Shown piece by piece: positions 1-6,492 of a stretch of DNA of 10,000 nucleotides. Position 1 is the first letter of the stretch. Each line of letters starts with the position of its first letter. The notes under the pieces were generated by a model that was not told where the DNA came from, did no database searches, and saw only the letters and a list, made by a program, of their open reading frames with translations. Source of the DNA: Neocallimastix lanati (nom. inval.) (lineage: Eukaryota > Neocallimastigomycota > Neocallimastigomycetes > Neocallimastigales > Neocallimastigaceae); NCBI GenBank assembly GCA_016946835.1, contig JACVTC010000030.1:1-10000 (forward strand). Direction: 5' to 3'. Both the position numbers and the translations under genes were made by a program.

Positions 1-2
1 AT

Positions 3-634
3 AAAGAAATTGATAAAAAGAATAAGGCTTATCCTTCCCTTAATAGAATTGTAAAAGCTATAGAAGAATTTTATGGCATTAGGGAGGATCAAAATAATTT
101 ATTAAGAGAGCTACGTGCTCTAAGAATTAAGAGAAATGAAAGAATCAAAGATTTTAATATTAAGTATAAAACTTTATATTTAAAATTAAATAAAAAGAAA
201 AGAAGTCAGATAAGTGTTTTAGATTACACAGACTCCATTGAAAACAATGTTGAAGCCTGGAAACGTCTAACCTTATTTGATAACATTCTCTGTCAAAAGC
301 CTTTAAAATTGCTGAAAAAGCAGATAGGTTAAATTATATGGGTAGTAATCAAAGAAGACATCCTTCTACCCCTTCACCTTCTGCAAATACATCTTCTTTT
401 AGTAATAGAGTTAATTTTCATCCTCCTATTAAAAATAAATTAGAACAAAAAGTTAATATTAAACCTAAAGAAGATAATGACATAGAGGAATTAACAAGAA
501 AAATGAGAAGTTTAACAATAAAGGCTTGTTATTTCTGTAAAGAACCAGGTCATTATCAAAACAATTGCCCAAAGTTGAGAGCAATTGTTGAGAAAAATAG
601 GAAGGAAATTAGAAACAATAAACGTTTAAATTGA
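3..634 (+). pseudogene. gag: Gag polyprotein, C-terminal part, frameshifted (element 1)
   Basis: Structural capsid/nucleocapsid protein, entering from the left edge. Bases 3 to about 285 read in one frame and match the Gag of element 2 further right in this window. Shared spots are YPS, an A-I/V-E-E-F/Y stretch, an I..FN.[KR]YK.LY pattern and an S-I/V-x-D-Y-T segment. The matching reading then continues in another frame from about 290 (LSKAFKIAEKAD, against LSEAFKVAEVSE in element 2). A single frameshift near 280-290 therefore breaks the gene. The ATG at 338 is internal and not a true start. A CX2CX4HX4C zinc knuckle lies at 527-568 (CYFC, H, C) and is expected to bind element RNA. The gene ends with TGA at 632-634, straight after a slippery heptamer. 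Confidence 0.8.
625..631 (+). promoter_or_regulatory. -1 ribosomal frameshift slippery heptamer TTTAAAT (element 1)
   Basis: In the gag frame the codons are CGT TTA AAT followed by the TGA stop, so the heptamer sits as U UUA AAU, a permitted X XXY YYZ slippery site. After an 8-nt spacer comes GGGATAAG. The -1 reading after the site begins FKLSNG, which resembles FKPLNG after the matching site in element 2. Because the downstream linker is frameshifted, this copy is probably not functional. Confidence 0.65.
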
Positions 635-1090
635 GTAATGGGATAAGAAGCTCTCCATACTTAATAAAGCAGCTTCACTTAAATATCAAAAAGAAATTAA
701 AAATTCTCGTCTTTCTAATATTGAAGAAACTCCTGCTAATAAAGGGTGGTTAATAAAAGAAAGTTGATTATTTAGTAGGAGCATCTAAACGTAAAATTTA
801 TGATGTTAATAATGATGAAGGTAGTGCAGAGAAAAGGATTCATAAGTCGTTTGAAGGAGAATCCTAAACCTATAATAACTCCTGCATTACGAAAACAGAA
901 AGAACGAGAAGTAAAAGAAAATAATATAAGTAATAAAATTGTTAAACCAAAATTAAACATCTATTCTAGCTCAACCACGAATTGAAAAAGAAAAAGAGAT
1001 TGAAAGACAAATTCGTGATAATGAAAGAGCTAGTAATAGTAATACTAATTATAGTAATAATCATAGTAATGATAATAGTAATGATTAGTA
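632..1090 (+). pseudogene. Gag-Pol linker / N-terminal pol, multiply frameshifted (element 1)
   Basis: No single frame is open here, yet protein-like text runs through it in successive frames. After the -1 site it starts FKLSNGIRSSP. It then passes to LNKAASLKYQKEIKNS (about 660-760), VDYLVGASKRKIYDVNN (about 763-865), PKPIITPALRKQKEREV (about 865-950), LAQPRIEKEKEIERQIRD (about 966-1085), and finally the frame of the long pol. The PALRKQKE part matches PAVRKQKE in element 2, which shows that this is the same linker. About five frame changes occur, near 655, 755, 865, 955 and 1085; the last lies in an AGTAATNAT-type repeat. This is decay, or homopolymer and repeat miscalls in the assembly. 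The short ORF at 800-985 is one piece of it, not a gene. Confidence 0.7.
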
Positions 1091-4000
1091 ATGATAATAT
1101 TAATAATAATTCATTAGTGAATGATGAAGTTATTATAAATAATGTAAATAATGATAAAAGAAAGAATAAAAATTTAATGAAAGAAAATAATGATAATAAA
1201 AAAAGTATTGTGAAGGAGAATAATAAAGTAATTGATTTAACAAAGGTGTTAATTAGTAAAGATAAAGATACTCAAAAAGAAAATAAAAGTTCTAGAGTAT
1301 CTAGGAAAATTAAGATGCAATCGGGGGAAGAAGAATATGATATTCTTAAAGATTTAAATTCTGCCCATTGCAATATTACTTTTGGACAGTTATTGGATGC
1401 TGCTCCAAAATTAAGATATAAGGTGTCACAGGGTATTAAATTGGATAGGGACCAATCTAATATCTCTGGGGTGTTGGATAATGTGTCAGCCACGACTGTG
1501 GTCGTTAATAACATAGACCACACTTATAAAAGTAAAGGTAACGAACCATGTGAAGAGGATATTGCCATGGTTGATGTTACAGTTGAAGGTGTTTCGGGGA
1601 AGGCTTTAATTGATTCATGTAGTAATTTAAGTATAATTACTCAACAATTTTTAGATAAGCTTCCGTCCGAATATGAACCTATTGATATTAGTCGTGGCAG
1701 AATTAGGTTGGCAACTAAGAATGATGATTACTCGGAAGGTTATATCATTCGGGTACCAGTAAAGATTAATAATCTTGTATTAATGGTTAATTGTAGAATA
1801 GTAGAAAAGGAGGATCCTTTTTACGATATTCTAATTAACTTAAAAACCCAAATTGATTATAATTTGTTTATCCACCCCATTTTATATAGTTTGTGTCAAA
1901 TTACTCCTGAGGGAGTAATTGACGTTATTGCACCTATTAATAATGATTATGAAGATGAAGAAAAGTTGTTGTGTATGATTAAGGCTTTGGATGAGGATTC
2001 CAAAAAGAATGATTTAAAGAAAATTGAAGGATTATCCCCAAAGCAATATATTCATCATGAAATTTTCCTAAATACTTTAAACGAAAAATATAAAGATGAA
2101 ATAATTAAAATTCTGGAGGAGAACTTAGAAATAGTTGCTACTTCTTCAGAAGAATTAACACCTTCTGATCTTCCTCCACATAAGATTAATTTAATTCCTG
2201 GTGCGAAACCAGTTAAGCAAAGGTGCTATAGATTAGTTAAATTTAAGTCGGATATACTTAAGGAGGAATTAATTAAATTAATTAATAAGAAATTAATTGA
2301 ACCTTCTTGTTCCGAATGGTCATCGCCAATAGTGTTAGTACCGAAGAAGAACGGTAAATGGCGATTATGTATTGATTATCGTAAGGTTAATGATTTAACA
2401 GTTAAAGATTCTTATTCATTACCTTACATTGATGAGATATTTGATAGTTTAGATGGGGCACAGATTTTTACAACAATGGATCTTTACTCTGGTTATCATC
2501 AAATTTTGATGGATGAGGAAAGTGTAGAAATTACCACCTTCACCACAAAATTTGGTAACTACCAATTCAAGGTTATGCCTTTTGGTTTAACCGGAGCCCC
2601 AGCTACATTTCAAAGGGAAATGAATAGGATTCTTTTCCCATTTATAGGAAAGTTTGTTTTTAACTTTATAGATGATATTTTAATATACTCTAAGAGTATA
2701 AAAGAACACATAAGCCACATTAGGCAAGTGTTGGAAGTATTTCGCCAACACAAATTAAAAATTAACATTGAAAAATGTGCCTTTATGCAGACTGAAGTAG
2801 AAGTCTTAGGTCATAAGGCATCAGTGAAAGGTTTAAGTCCCCAGGATAGCAAAATTAAGGCTATCAAGGAGTGGGGAACACCTGTTGATGTTCATGAATT
2901 ACGATCTTTTCTTGGAGCAGTAGGATATTATAGAAACTTTATTGATAAATATGCTCAAATCTCTGCTCCTTTATGTAAATTATTAAGAAAGAATGTTAAA
3001 TATAAATGGAATAATGAACATCAACAAAGTTTTGATCTGTTAAAAGAAAAGTTAATAAATGCACCAATTTTAAAATATCCAAGTTTTAATCAAAGGTTTA
3101 TAATTAGAACGGATGCTTCCTATGAAGGTATTGGAGGAGTATTACTCCAAGAAGATTTAGAAACCAAAAAGGAACATCCAGTTCATTATATAAGTAGAAG
3201 TTTAAGTAAAGCCGAGAAAAATTATGGCATTACTGACTTGGAAGGAGCTGCATTAATTTATTGTATTACTAAGTTGAAATCTTATATATTAGGAAATCCT
3301 AATAAAACAGTAGTAATAACAGATCATAAACCTTTAATCAGTTTCTTTAAAAATAAGGAACCTAATAATGCTAGGCAAGCAAGGTGGTGCTTAACTGTTA
3401 GTACCCTTGGTGTTGAAATTCAATATCAAATGGGTAAGAAAAATATGTTAGCCGATGCATTATCTAGGATGAAGAAAAGAGATGATTCTGTGGTATTGGC
3501 AACTAAGTTAACTTCAAAGGAAGAAGAAGAGTTGCTTTCTAAAACTATTAAAGACTTTATAAATGAAAAATTTGTTACGATAGATGGTGAAGATTACTTT
3601 GTTGATGGTAATGACTATCGTAAATTAATTACTGATCAAACGGAAAGAGTAAAACTTATTTTAGAAGCCCATAAGGTAGGTCATGAGGGATATTATAAGA
3701 CTTATCAAAGGCTTCGTAAAAGTTTTTATTGGAATAATATGGTGATGGATATTAAAAGAGTGGTGCAAAGTTGTGACAAGTGTCAGTTGAATAGGTCACA
3801 ACCATATCCAGAACCTACAGAAAATATTCCAACTAAAGTAGAAGGTCCTTTTATACATTTGGGTTTAGATATTATTGGACCTTTGATTAAAACGAAGAAT
3901 AATAATCAATATATTATGGTTGTGGTGGATTACTTCACCAAATGGGTTGAAGCAGAACCCACGGAAAATATAACATCACAGGATGTGATTAAGTTCTTAA

Positions 4001-4689
4001 TTAATGTGTTTGCTCGTCATGGTGTTCCACAGGTAATAACAACTGACAATGGTGTTCAGTTCACCTCGGACATGACGAAAATATTTTTAGATCTCTATGA
4101 TGTATATGTGAAGTTTATTTCCACATATCATCCTGAAAGTAATGGACTTACGGAAAACCGTAATAAAGAGATCGGCAAGTTATTGAGGTTGTTGGGTTCT
4201 AAGAATAAGGATTGGGATGAAGTTTTACCATCCGCCTTATGGGCTCTTAGAACTACCAAAAATAAGGTAACAAAACATTCAAGTTTTGAGTTGGTTTATG
4301 GTAGGGAAGATCAGCAGCCTTTTGATATTGCTGCTAGACCTACTAAGGATATTAATAAGTCATCGGATGAAGTGTTGTTAGAAAAATTTATAAATCATTA
4401 CCGATGGACTTTAGAAGCAGCCGAAAATGTTAAAAATGCAAATAAGTATTGGGCTGCTAGAAGAGAGGAAAAGAATAGTTTGAATGAGGGAAAAAGAATT
4501 AGGGAAGGTGATTTAGTTCTAGTTAGAAATTTTTCAAGAACTAAACTAGAACCTTATTTTGTTGGTCCTCTTAAAGTTATAAAAAAACACTTTAATACGG
4601 TTACCTTGGCTGATCCAAATTCTGGAATTCAAATGAATAGGAATGTTCATTTGAAGAATATAGTCAAGTATAACTCAGCTTCGATGTAG
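982..4689 (+). CDS. pol: Ty3/gypsy Pol polyprotein: protease, RT, RNase H, integrase
   Basis: This polyprotein carries the enzymes for reverse transcription and integration of the element; 1,235 aa are open. Protease: D211-S-C, with C where G is usual, then YDILIN at 281-286. RT about 400-610: SPIVLVPKKNGKWR, D500 in TTMDLYSGY, the LTGAPATFQ block, and the active site FIDD at 562-565. RNase H: D711, E754, D781 and D825 (ADALSR). Integrase: zinc finger H897-H901-C931-C934, then D963, D1022 and E1058 with exactly 35 residues between the last two. A GPY/F-like motif LEPYFVGPLKVI lies at 1189-1200; no chromodomain follows. The first 35 or so residues, including a membrane-like LVIVILIIV run, are an out-of-frame reading of a repeat, so ATG 982 is not the real start. 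Pol would normally come from -1 frameshifting out of gag. All RT, RNase H and integrase catalytic residues are present; the protease looks altered. Confidence 0.93.
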   Translation: MKKKKRLKDKFVIMKELVIVILIIVIIIVMIIVMISNDNINNNSLVNDEVIINNVNNDKRKNKNLMKENNDNKKSIVKENNKVIDLTKVLISKDKDTQKENKSSRVSRKIKMQSGEEEYDILKDLNSAHCNITFGQLLDAAPKLRYKVSQGIKLDRDQSNISGVLDNVSATTVVVNNIDHTYKSKGNEPCEEDIAMVDVTVEGVSGKALIDSCSNLSIITQQFLDKLPSEYEPIDISRGRIRLATKNDDYSEGYIIRVPVKINNLVLMVNCRIVEKEDPFYDILINLKTQIDYNLFIHPILYSLCQITPEGVIDVIAPINNDYEDEEKLLCMIKALDEDSKKNDLKKIEGLSPKQYIHHEIFLNTLNEKYKDEIIKILEENLEIVATSSEELTPSDLPPHKINLIPGAKPVKQRCYRLVKFKSDILKEELIKLINKKLIEPSCSEWSSPIVLVPKKNGKWRLCIDYRKVNDLTVKDSYSLPYIDEIFDSLDGAQIFTTMDLYSGYHQILMDEESVEITTFTTKFGNYQFKVMPFGLTGAPATFQREMNRILFPFIGKFVFNFIDDILIYSKSIKEHISHIRQVLEVFRQHKLKINIEKCAFMQTEVEVLGHKASVKGLSPQDSKIKAIKEWGTPVDVHELRSFLGAVGYYRNFIDKYAQISAPLCKLLRKNVKYKWNNEHQQSFDLLKEKLINAPILKYPSFNQRFIIRTDASYEGIGGVLLQEDLETKKEHPVHYISRSLSKAEKNYGITDLEGAALIYCITKLKSYILGNPNKTVVITDHKPLISFFKNKEPNNARQARWCLTVSTLGVEIQYQMGKKNMLADALSRMKKRDDSVVLATKLTSKEEEELLSKTIKDFINEKFVTIDGEDYFVDGNDYRKLITDQTERVKLILEAHKVGHEGYYKTYQRLRKSFYWNNMVMDIKRVVQSCDKCQLNRSQPYPEPTENIPTKVEGPFIHLGLDIIGPLIKTKNNNQYIMVVVDYFTKWVEAEPTENITSQDVIKFLINVFARHGVPQVITTDNGVQFTSDMTKIFLDLYDVYVKFISTYHPESNGLTENRNKEIGKLLRLLGSKNKDWDEVLPSALWALRTTKNKVTKHSSFELVYGREDQQPFDIAARPTKDINKSSDEVLLEKFINHYRWTLEAAENVKNANKYWAARREEKNSLNEGKRIREGDLVLVRNFSRTKLEPYFVGPLKVIKKHFNTVTLADPNSGIQMNRNVHLKNIVKYNSASM
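1029..1111 (+). repeat. Degenerate AGTAATNAT-type low-complexity repeat
   Basis: The stretch is built of repeated TAGTAAT, AATAGTAAT and GATAAT words. In one frame it reads as a Ser/Asn/Asp run (SNSNTNYSNNHSNDN), in keeping with the Asn-rich linkers of these elements. In the frame of the long pol ORF it reads as Ile/Val/Met, giving a false membrane segment. A frame change lies at its right end, near 1085. Confidence 0.7.
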
Positions 4690-4699
4690 CTTGAGTTTT

Positions 4700-4723
4700 A
4701 GAGGGGGCATCATGGTAAAGAAT
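4700..4723 (+). other. Polypurine tract and start of 3' LTR (element 1)
   Basis: AGAGGGGG at 4700-4707 begins 10 bp after the pol stop codon, where gypsy elements keep the plus-strand primer of reverse transcription. In LTR elements the 3' LTR begins at or within a few bases of this tract. The first TG after it is TGGTAAAG at 4713. The far end of this LTR was not found, so its length is unknown. Confidence 0.65.
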
Positions 4724-4762
4724 GAATTAATAACCTTTATTTTATTATTAATAATTCTTTAC
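4715..4762. repeat. Inverted repeat (hairpin) at the LTR start
   Basis: GTAAAGAAT at 4715-4723 pairs with ATTCTTTAC at 4754-4762, and ATTAATAA at 4726-4733 with TTATTAAT at 4745-4752. That gives 17 bp with one small asymmetric internal bulge and an 11-nt loop. It lies just after the purine tract of element 1. It could be a transcript-end or U3 structure; the sequence does not say which. Confidence 0.7.
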
Positions 4763-4804
4763 TAAATTGTACTTTCCTATATTCTTCATAACCTAAACCT
4801 CATT

Positions 4805-4839
4805 GTAAATTTAATTTATTTTGATATAAATTAATTTAC
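4805..4839. repeat. Inverted repeat (hairpin)
   Basis: GTAAATTTAATTTAT at 4805-4819 pairs with ATAAATTAATTTAC at 4826-4839: 14 bp with a single bulged base and a 6-nt loop. It is the second hairpin within 130 bp of the purine tract of element 1. Its role is unknown, and its AT-only stem makes chance a partial explanation. Confidence 0.55.
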
Positions 4840-5303
4840 ACTTGTAAATAATGTAAATAAATTTTAATTAATTACTTTATTGTTATATTATTAAATATAT
4901 GTATATATTAAAATACAATTGTAAATATTAAAATTATACTTTTAAGATACTAAATTATTAAAATTATTAATTAAATATTATTCTAAAAATTATTATAAAT
5001 TATTAATATTATAAAATTATTAAAATTATTAAATATTATTATAAAAATTTATTTATTATAACTATTAAATATTATTATAAAATTATTAAGATTATTAATT
5101 AAATTTATTATTAAAAATTATTATTAAAAATTTTTACTTATTATAAAAATTATTATTTAAATATTATCAAATTTATTAATTAAATATTATAAAAATTTTA
5201 TTTTATTTTGAAAATAATTACAAGTATTATTTAAAATAATTAAAGATTATTAAATTTATTATATTAATCTTTAAAAACAATTTATTTAACTTAAAAATAT
5301 CAA

Positions 5304-5327
5304 AGAAAATAGTAAAAACTATTTTCT
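5304..5327. repeat. Perfect 10-bp hairpin with AAAA loop
   Basis: AGAAAATAGT at 5304-5313 and ACTATTTTCT at 5318-5327 are exact reverse complements separated by four As. It lies in the A/T desert with no gene beside it. Confidence 0.6.
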
Positions 5328-5408
5328 ATATATTTATTTTATAATTATTTTTAATTAAATTATATTTGAATATTATATTATTATATTTATAAAAATTAAA
5401 ACAAAAAT

Positions 5409-5440
5409 GAATTATTGATATAAAATTAATTCAATAATTC
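5409..5440. repeat. Perfect 10-bp inverted repeat
   Basis: GAATTATTGA at 5409-5418 and TCAATAATTC at 5431-5440 are exact reverse complements with a 12-nt loop. No associated gene was seen. Confidence 0.55.
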
Positions 5441-5604
5441 TATAAAATTACTTAAATTATAAACAATTAATTATACTTTAAATTTATAAAAAAATATAAA
5501 TATTGTAACAATTTCTTAAAAATTAAATGTGTGTACTTTAAAAAAAAAACTTTTATATTAATAAAAAAAATATAAATAACTTTTAATAAAGAAATAATTT
5601 TTTT

Positions 5605-5657
5605 ATTTAAAATCAAAGCAGGGTAATACCCGTCCCCCCCCCTGCTTAATTTTAAAT
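5605..5657. repeat. GC-capped hairpin with a run of nine Cs
   Basis: Arms at 5605-5623 and 5640-5657 pair over about 18 bp (ATTTAAAATcaAAGCAGGG against CCCTGCTTaATTTTAAAT, with a one-base difference). The loop holds TAATACCCGT and most of a C9 run (5634-5642). Inside, GGGTAATACCC (5621-5631) offers a competing smaller hairpin. On the minus strand it lies just downstream of a primer-binding-like site, where a retroelement 5' leader would carry packaging or dimer signals. That role is inference. Confidence 0.7.
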
Positions 5658-5670
5658 ATCTAAGTGTCAA

Positions 5671-5684
5671 CCCCGAGTCTACCA
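5671..5684 (-). other. Primer-binding-site-like sequence of a minus-strand element
   Basis: Read on the minus strand, an LTR-like end ...AACGTACCA is followed by a 4-nt gap (AGAT) and TGGTAGACTCGGGG. TGG is the expected start of a site complementary to a tRNA 3' CCA end. The layout matches the plus-strand site at 6252: the two 22-bp junctions agree at 19 positions and the three differences are transitions. The tRNA could not be named. No gag follows to the left, so only a remnant of this element is left. Confidence 0.5.
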
Positions 5685-5688
5685 ATCT

Positions 5689-5964
5689 TGGTACGTTACT
5701 CACTAAAATAGAATAAATTATTAAAAATATAAGAAAATAAATAATTCTTTAGTTATTTTATTATAATAGGTATAAGGTTTAATTAGTATATAAAATTATA
5801 ATATTAATAAAAATAATTTTAATTAATAGATAACCAATAAGAATTAAGATAAATTATAGTATAAAAATAAGTGAAAGATAAAATACTAACAAAAGAGGAA
5901 CTTAATAATTTAATATCTTTAAAGAATATAATAGTTAGAATAGGAATTATAAAATATTTATTCG
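5689..5964 (-). repeat. Putative LTR of a minus-strand retroelement remnant
   Basis: The minus-strand reading runs from CGAATAAATATTT at 5964 to AACGTACCA ending at 5689, 276 bp, next to the primer-binding-like site at 5684. Its two ends match those of the plus-strand LTR to its right (12 bp at the start, at least 10 bp at the end) and the lengths are close (276 and 281 bp). The interiors hardly match beyond TTTAAAGATAT. The start has CG where TG is usual. An alternative is unrelated AT-rich DNA with chance end matches; the joint agreement of ends, spacing and length argues against that. Confidence 0.45.
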
Positions 5965-5979
5965 GGTGAATAAATATTT
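5952..5979. repeat. Perfect 12-bp hairpin at the centre of the inverted LTR pair
   Basis: AAATATTTATTC (5952-5963) and GAATAAATATTT (5968-5979) are exact reverse complements with a GGGT loop. Its centre lies within about 3 bp of the midpoint between the two LTR-end/PBS junctions. That is expected if the 5' ends of two related LTRs meet here head to head. Confidence 0.75.
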
Positions 5980-6247
5980 AGGATATTTTGGTTAATATTA
6001 TTATTAAAATATAAATTTAAAGATATAATAAAGTTATAATAAATTTAAATGTACTTATTTAAAGAACAAAACTTATAAATAAAATAAAGACTTAAAAGTA
6101 ACACATTATTATTTATTAAAATTTATTATTAATTTTGTGTTATAATTTTTTTATTTATTTCTTTTATTAGAATATATTATTTTATAGTTTTACAACTTGC
6201 TTTCCCCAAATCATATAAAAGGTACAATATATAAAAATAACGTACCA
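5967..6247 (+). repeat. Putative 5' LTR of element 2
   Basis: The segment starts TGAATAAATATTT and ends AACGTACCA, so it has TG...CA ends. It is 281 bp long and is followed by a 4-nt gap (AAAT) and a primer-binding-like site, then the leader and gag of element 2. A TATA-type promoter lies near its right end. No matching 3' LTR was found to the right of element 2 in this window, so the left boundary rests on symmetry with the inverted copy at 5689-5964 and is less sure than the right one. Confidence 0.5.
6214..6222 (+). promoter_or_regulatory. TATA box (TATAAAAGG) in the LTR of element 2
   Basis: TATAAAAGG stands out from the plain A/T background by its G bases and lies just after CTTTCCCCAAA. 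A start 25-32 bp downstream would fall at about 6240-6250, at the very end of the LTR. Either the R-U5 part is very short or a different upstream start is used. Confidence 0.5.
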
Positions 6248-6251
6248 AAAT

Positions 6252-6270
6252 TGGTGGAGAATCCGGGCGG
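6252..6270 (+). other. Primer-binding-site-like sequence of element 2
   Basis: TGGTGGAGAATCCGGGCGG follows the LTR end by 4 nt. It is a GC-rich island in AT-rich DNA and starts with TGG, as expected for pairing with a tRNA 3' CCA end. I could not match it to a particular tRNA. With the LTR end it forms the local palindrome ACCAAAATTGGT. Confidence 0.6.
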
Positions 6271-6492
6271 AAGCAAGATAAAATAATATGAAAATAATAA
6301 GAGAAATTACTTTACTTTAATTCATTCATTTTTTTTATTTTATATATTTATAGTACAAAAGCATTTATTGTATTATTATAAAACAATTTTTATTTTTTTT
6401 TGTTTCTTCATTTTTTTTTTACAAAACAATTATTATATTATAAATAAATATAACTATTTTATATTACATTTTTTTAATAAATTCTATTTATC
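6271..6492 (+). other. 5' leader of element 2 between PBS and gag
   Basis: About 220 bp of A/T sequence with several T-runs (for example T8 and T10 between 6330 and 6425). No ORF and no further element signal were seen. It would be the untranslated leader of the element 2 RNA. Confidence 0.5.

Larger units (their letters stand above)
1..4712 (+). mobile_element. Ty3/gypsy LTR retrotransposon, element 1 (3' part, degenerate)
   Basis: The segment carries, in order, gag with a CCHC knuckle, protease, reverse transcriptase, RNase H and integrase, then a purine-rich tract. RT and RNase H lying before integrase is the Ty3/gypsy order (copia elements have integrase first). The 5' LTR, primer-binding site and N-terminal gag lie before the window. 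The right boundary is set at the purine tract and the first TG after it; the end of the 3' LTR could not be found. gag and the gag-pol linker are frameshifted while pol is open for over 1,100 codons, so the copy is defective as a unit. The integrase ends shortly after its GPY/F-like motif without a chromodomain, so this is not a typical fungal chromovirus. Confidence 0.9.
4840..5604. other. A/T desert without a recognisable gene
   Basis: This stretch is almost pure A and T, with recurring TTATTAAA, AATTATTAA and TAAATATTATT words and very few C or G bases, most extreme at about 4862-5215. No reading frame or protein-like translation was seen on either strand. It holds two perfect 10-bp hairpins, annotated separately. 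It probably contains the rest of the 3' LTR of element 1 and decayed intergenic or internal retroelement sequence. Confidence 0.6.

Noticed and set aside
800-985. Separate small gene of 61 codons
   Set aside because: Its PALRKQKE motif matches the linker of element 2, so it is one frame-broken piece of the gag-pol linker.
982-1090. Hydrophobic N-terminal segment of Pol suggesting a signal anchor
   Set aside because: The bases are an AGTAATNAT-type repeat. The neighbouring frame gives a Ser/Asn-rich linker like that of element 2, so the Ile/Val run is an out-of-frame reading.
1272-1523. Minus-strand ORF of 83 codons
   Set aside because: It is a shadow of the pol coding strand upstream of and into the protease region.
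5467-5703. Minus-strand ORF of 78 codons
   Set aside because: It reads through an LTR end, a primer-binding-like site, a hairpin and A/T desert, and has no protein-like pattern.
4713-6247. One single 1.5-kb LTR (TGGTA...TACCA) shared by elements 1 and 2 in tandem
   Set aside because: The 5-bp end match is weak, and the inverted LTR/PBS junction at 5671-5693 plus the central hairpin at 5952-5979 are better explained by two shorter LTRs in opposite orientation. It is not fully excluded.
6252-6290. tRNA gene suggested by the GC-rich island
   Set aside because: No cloverleaf, A-box or B-box could be traced; the position after an LTR end fits a primer-binding site.
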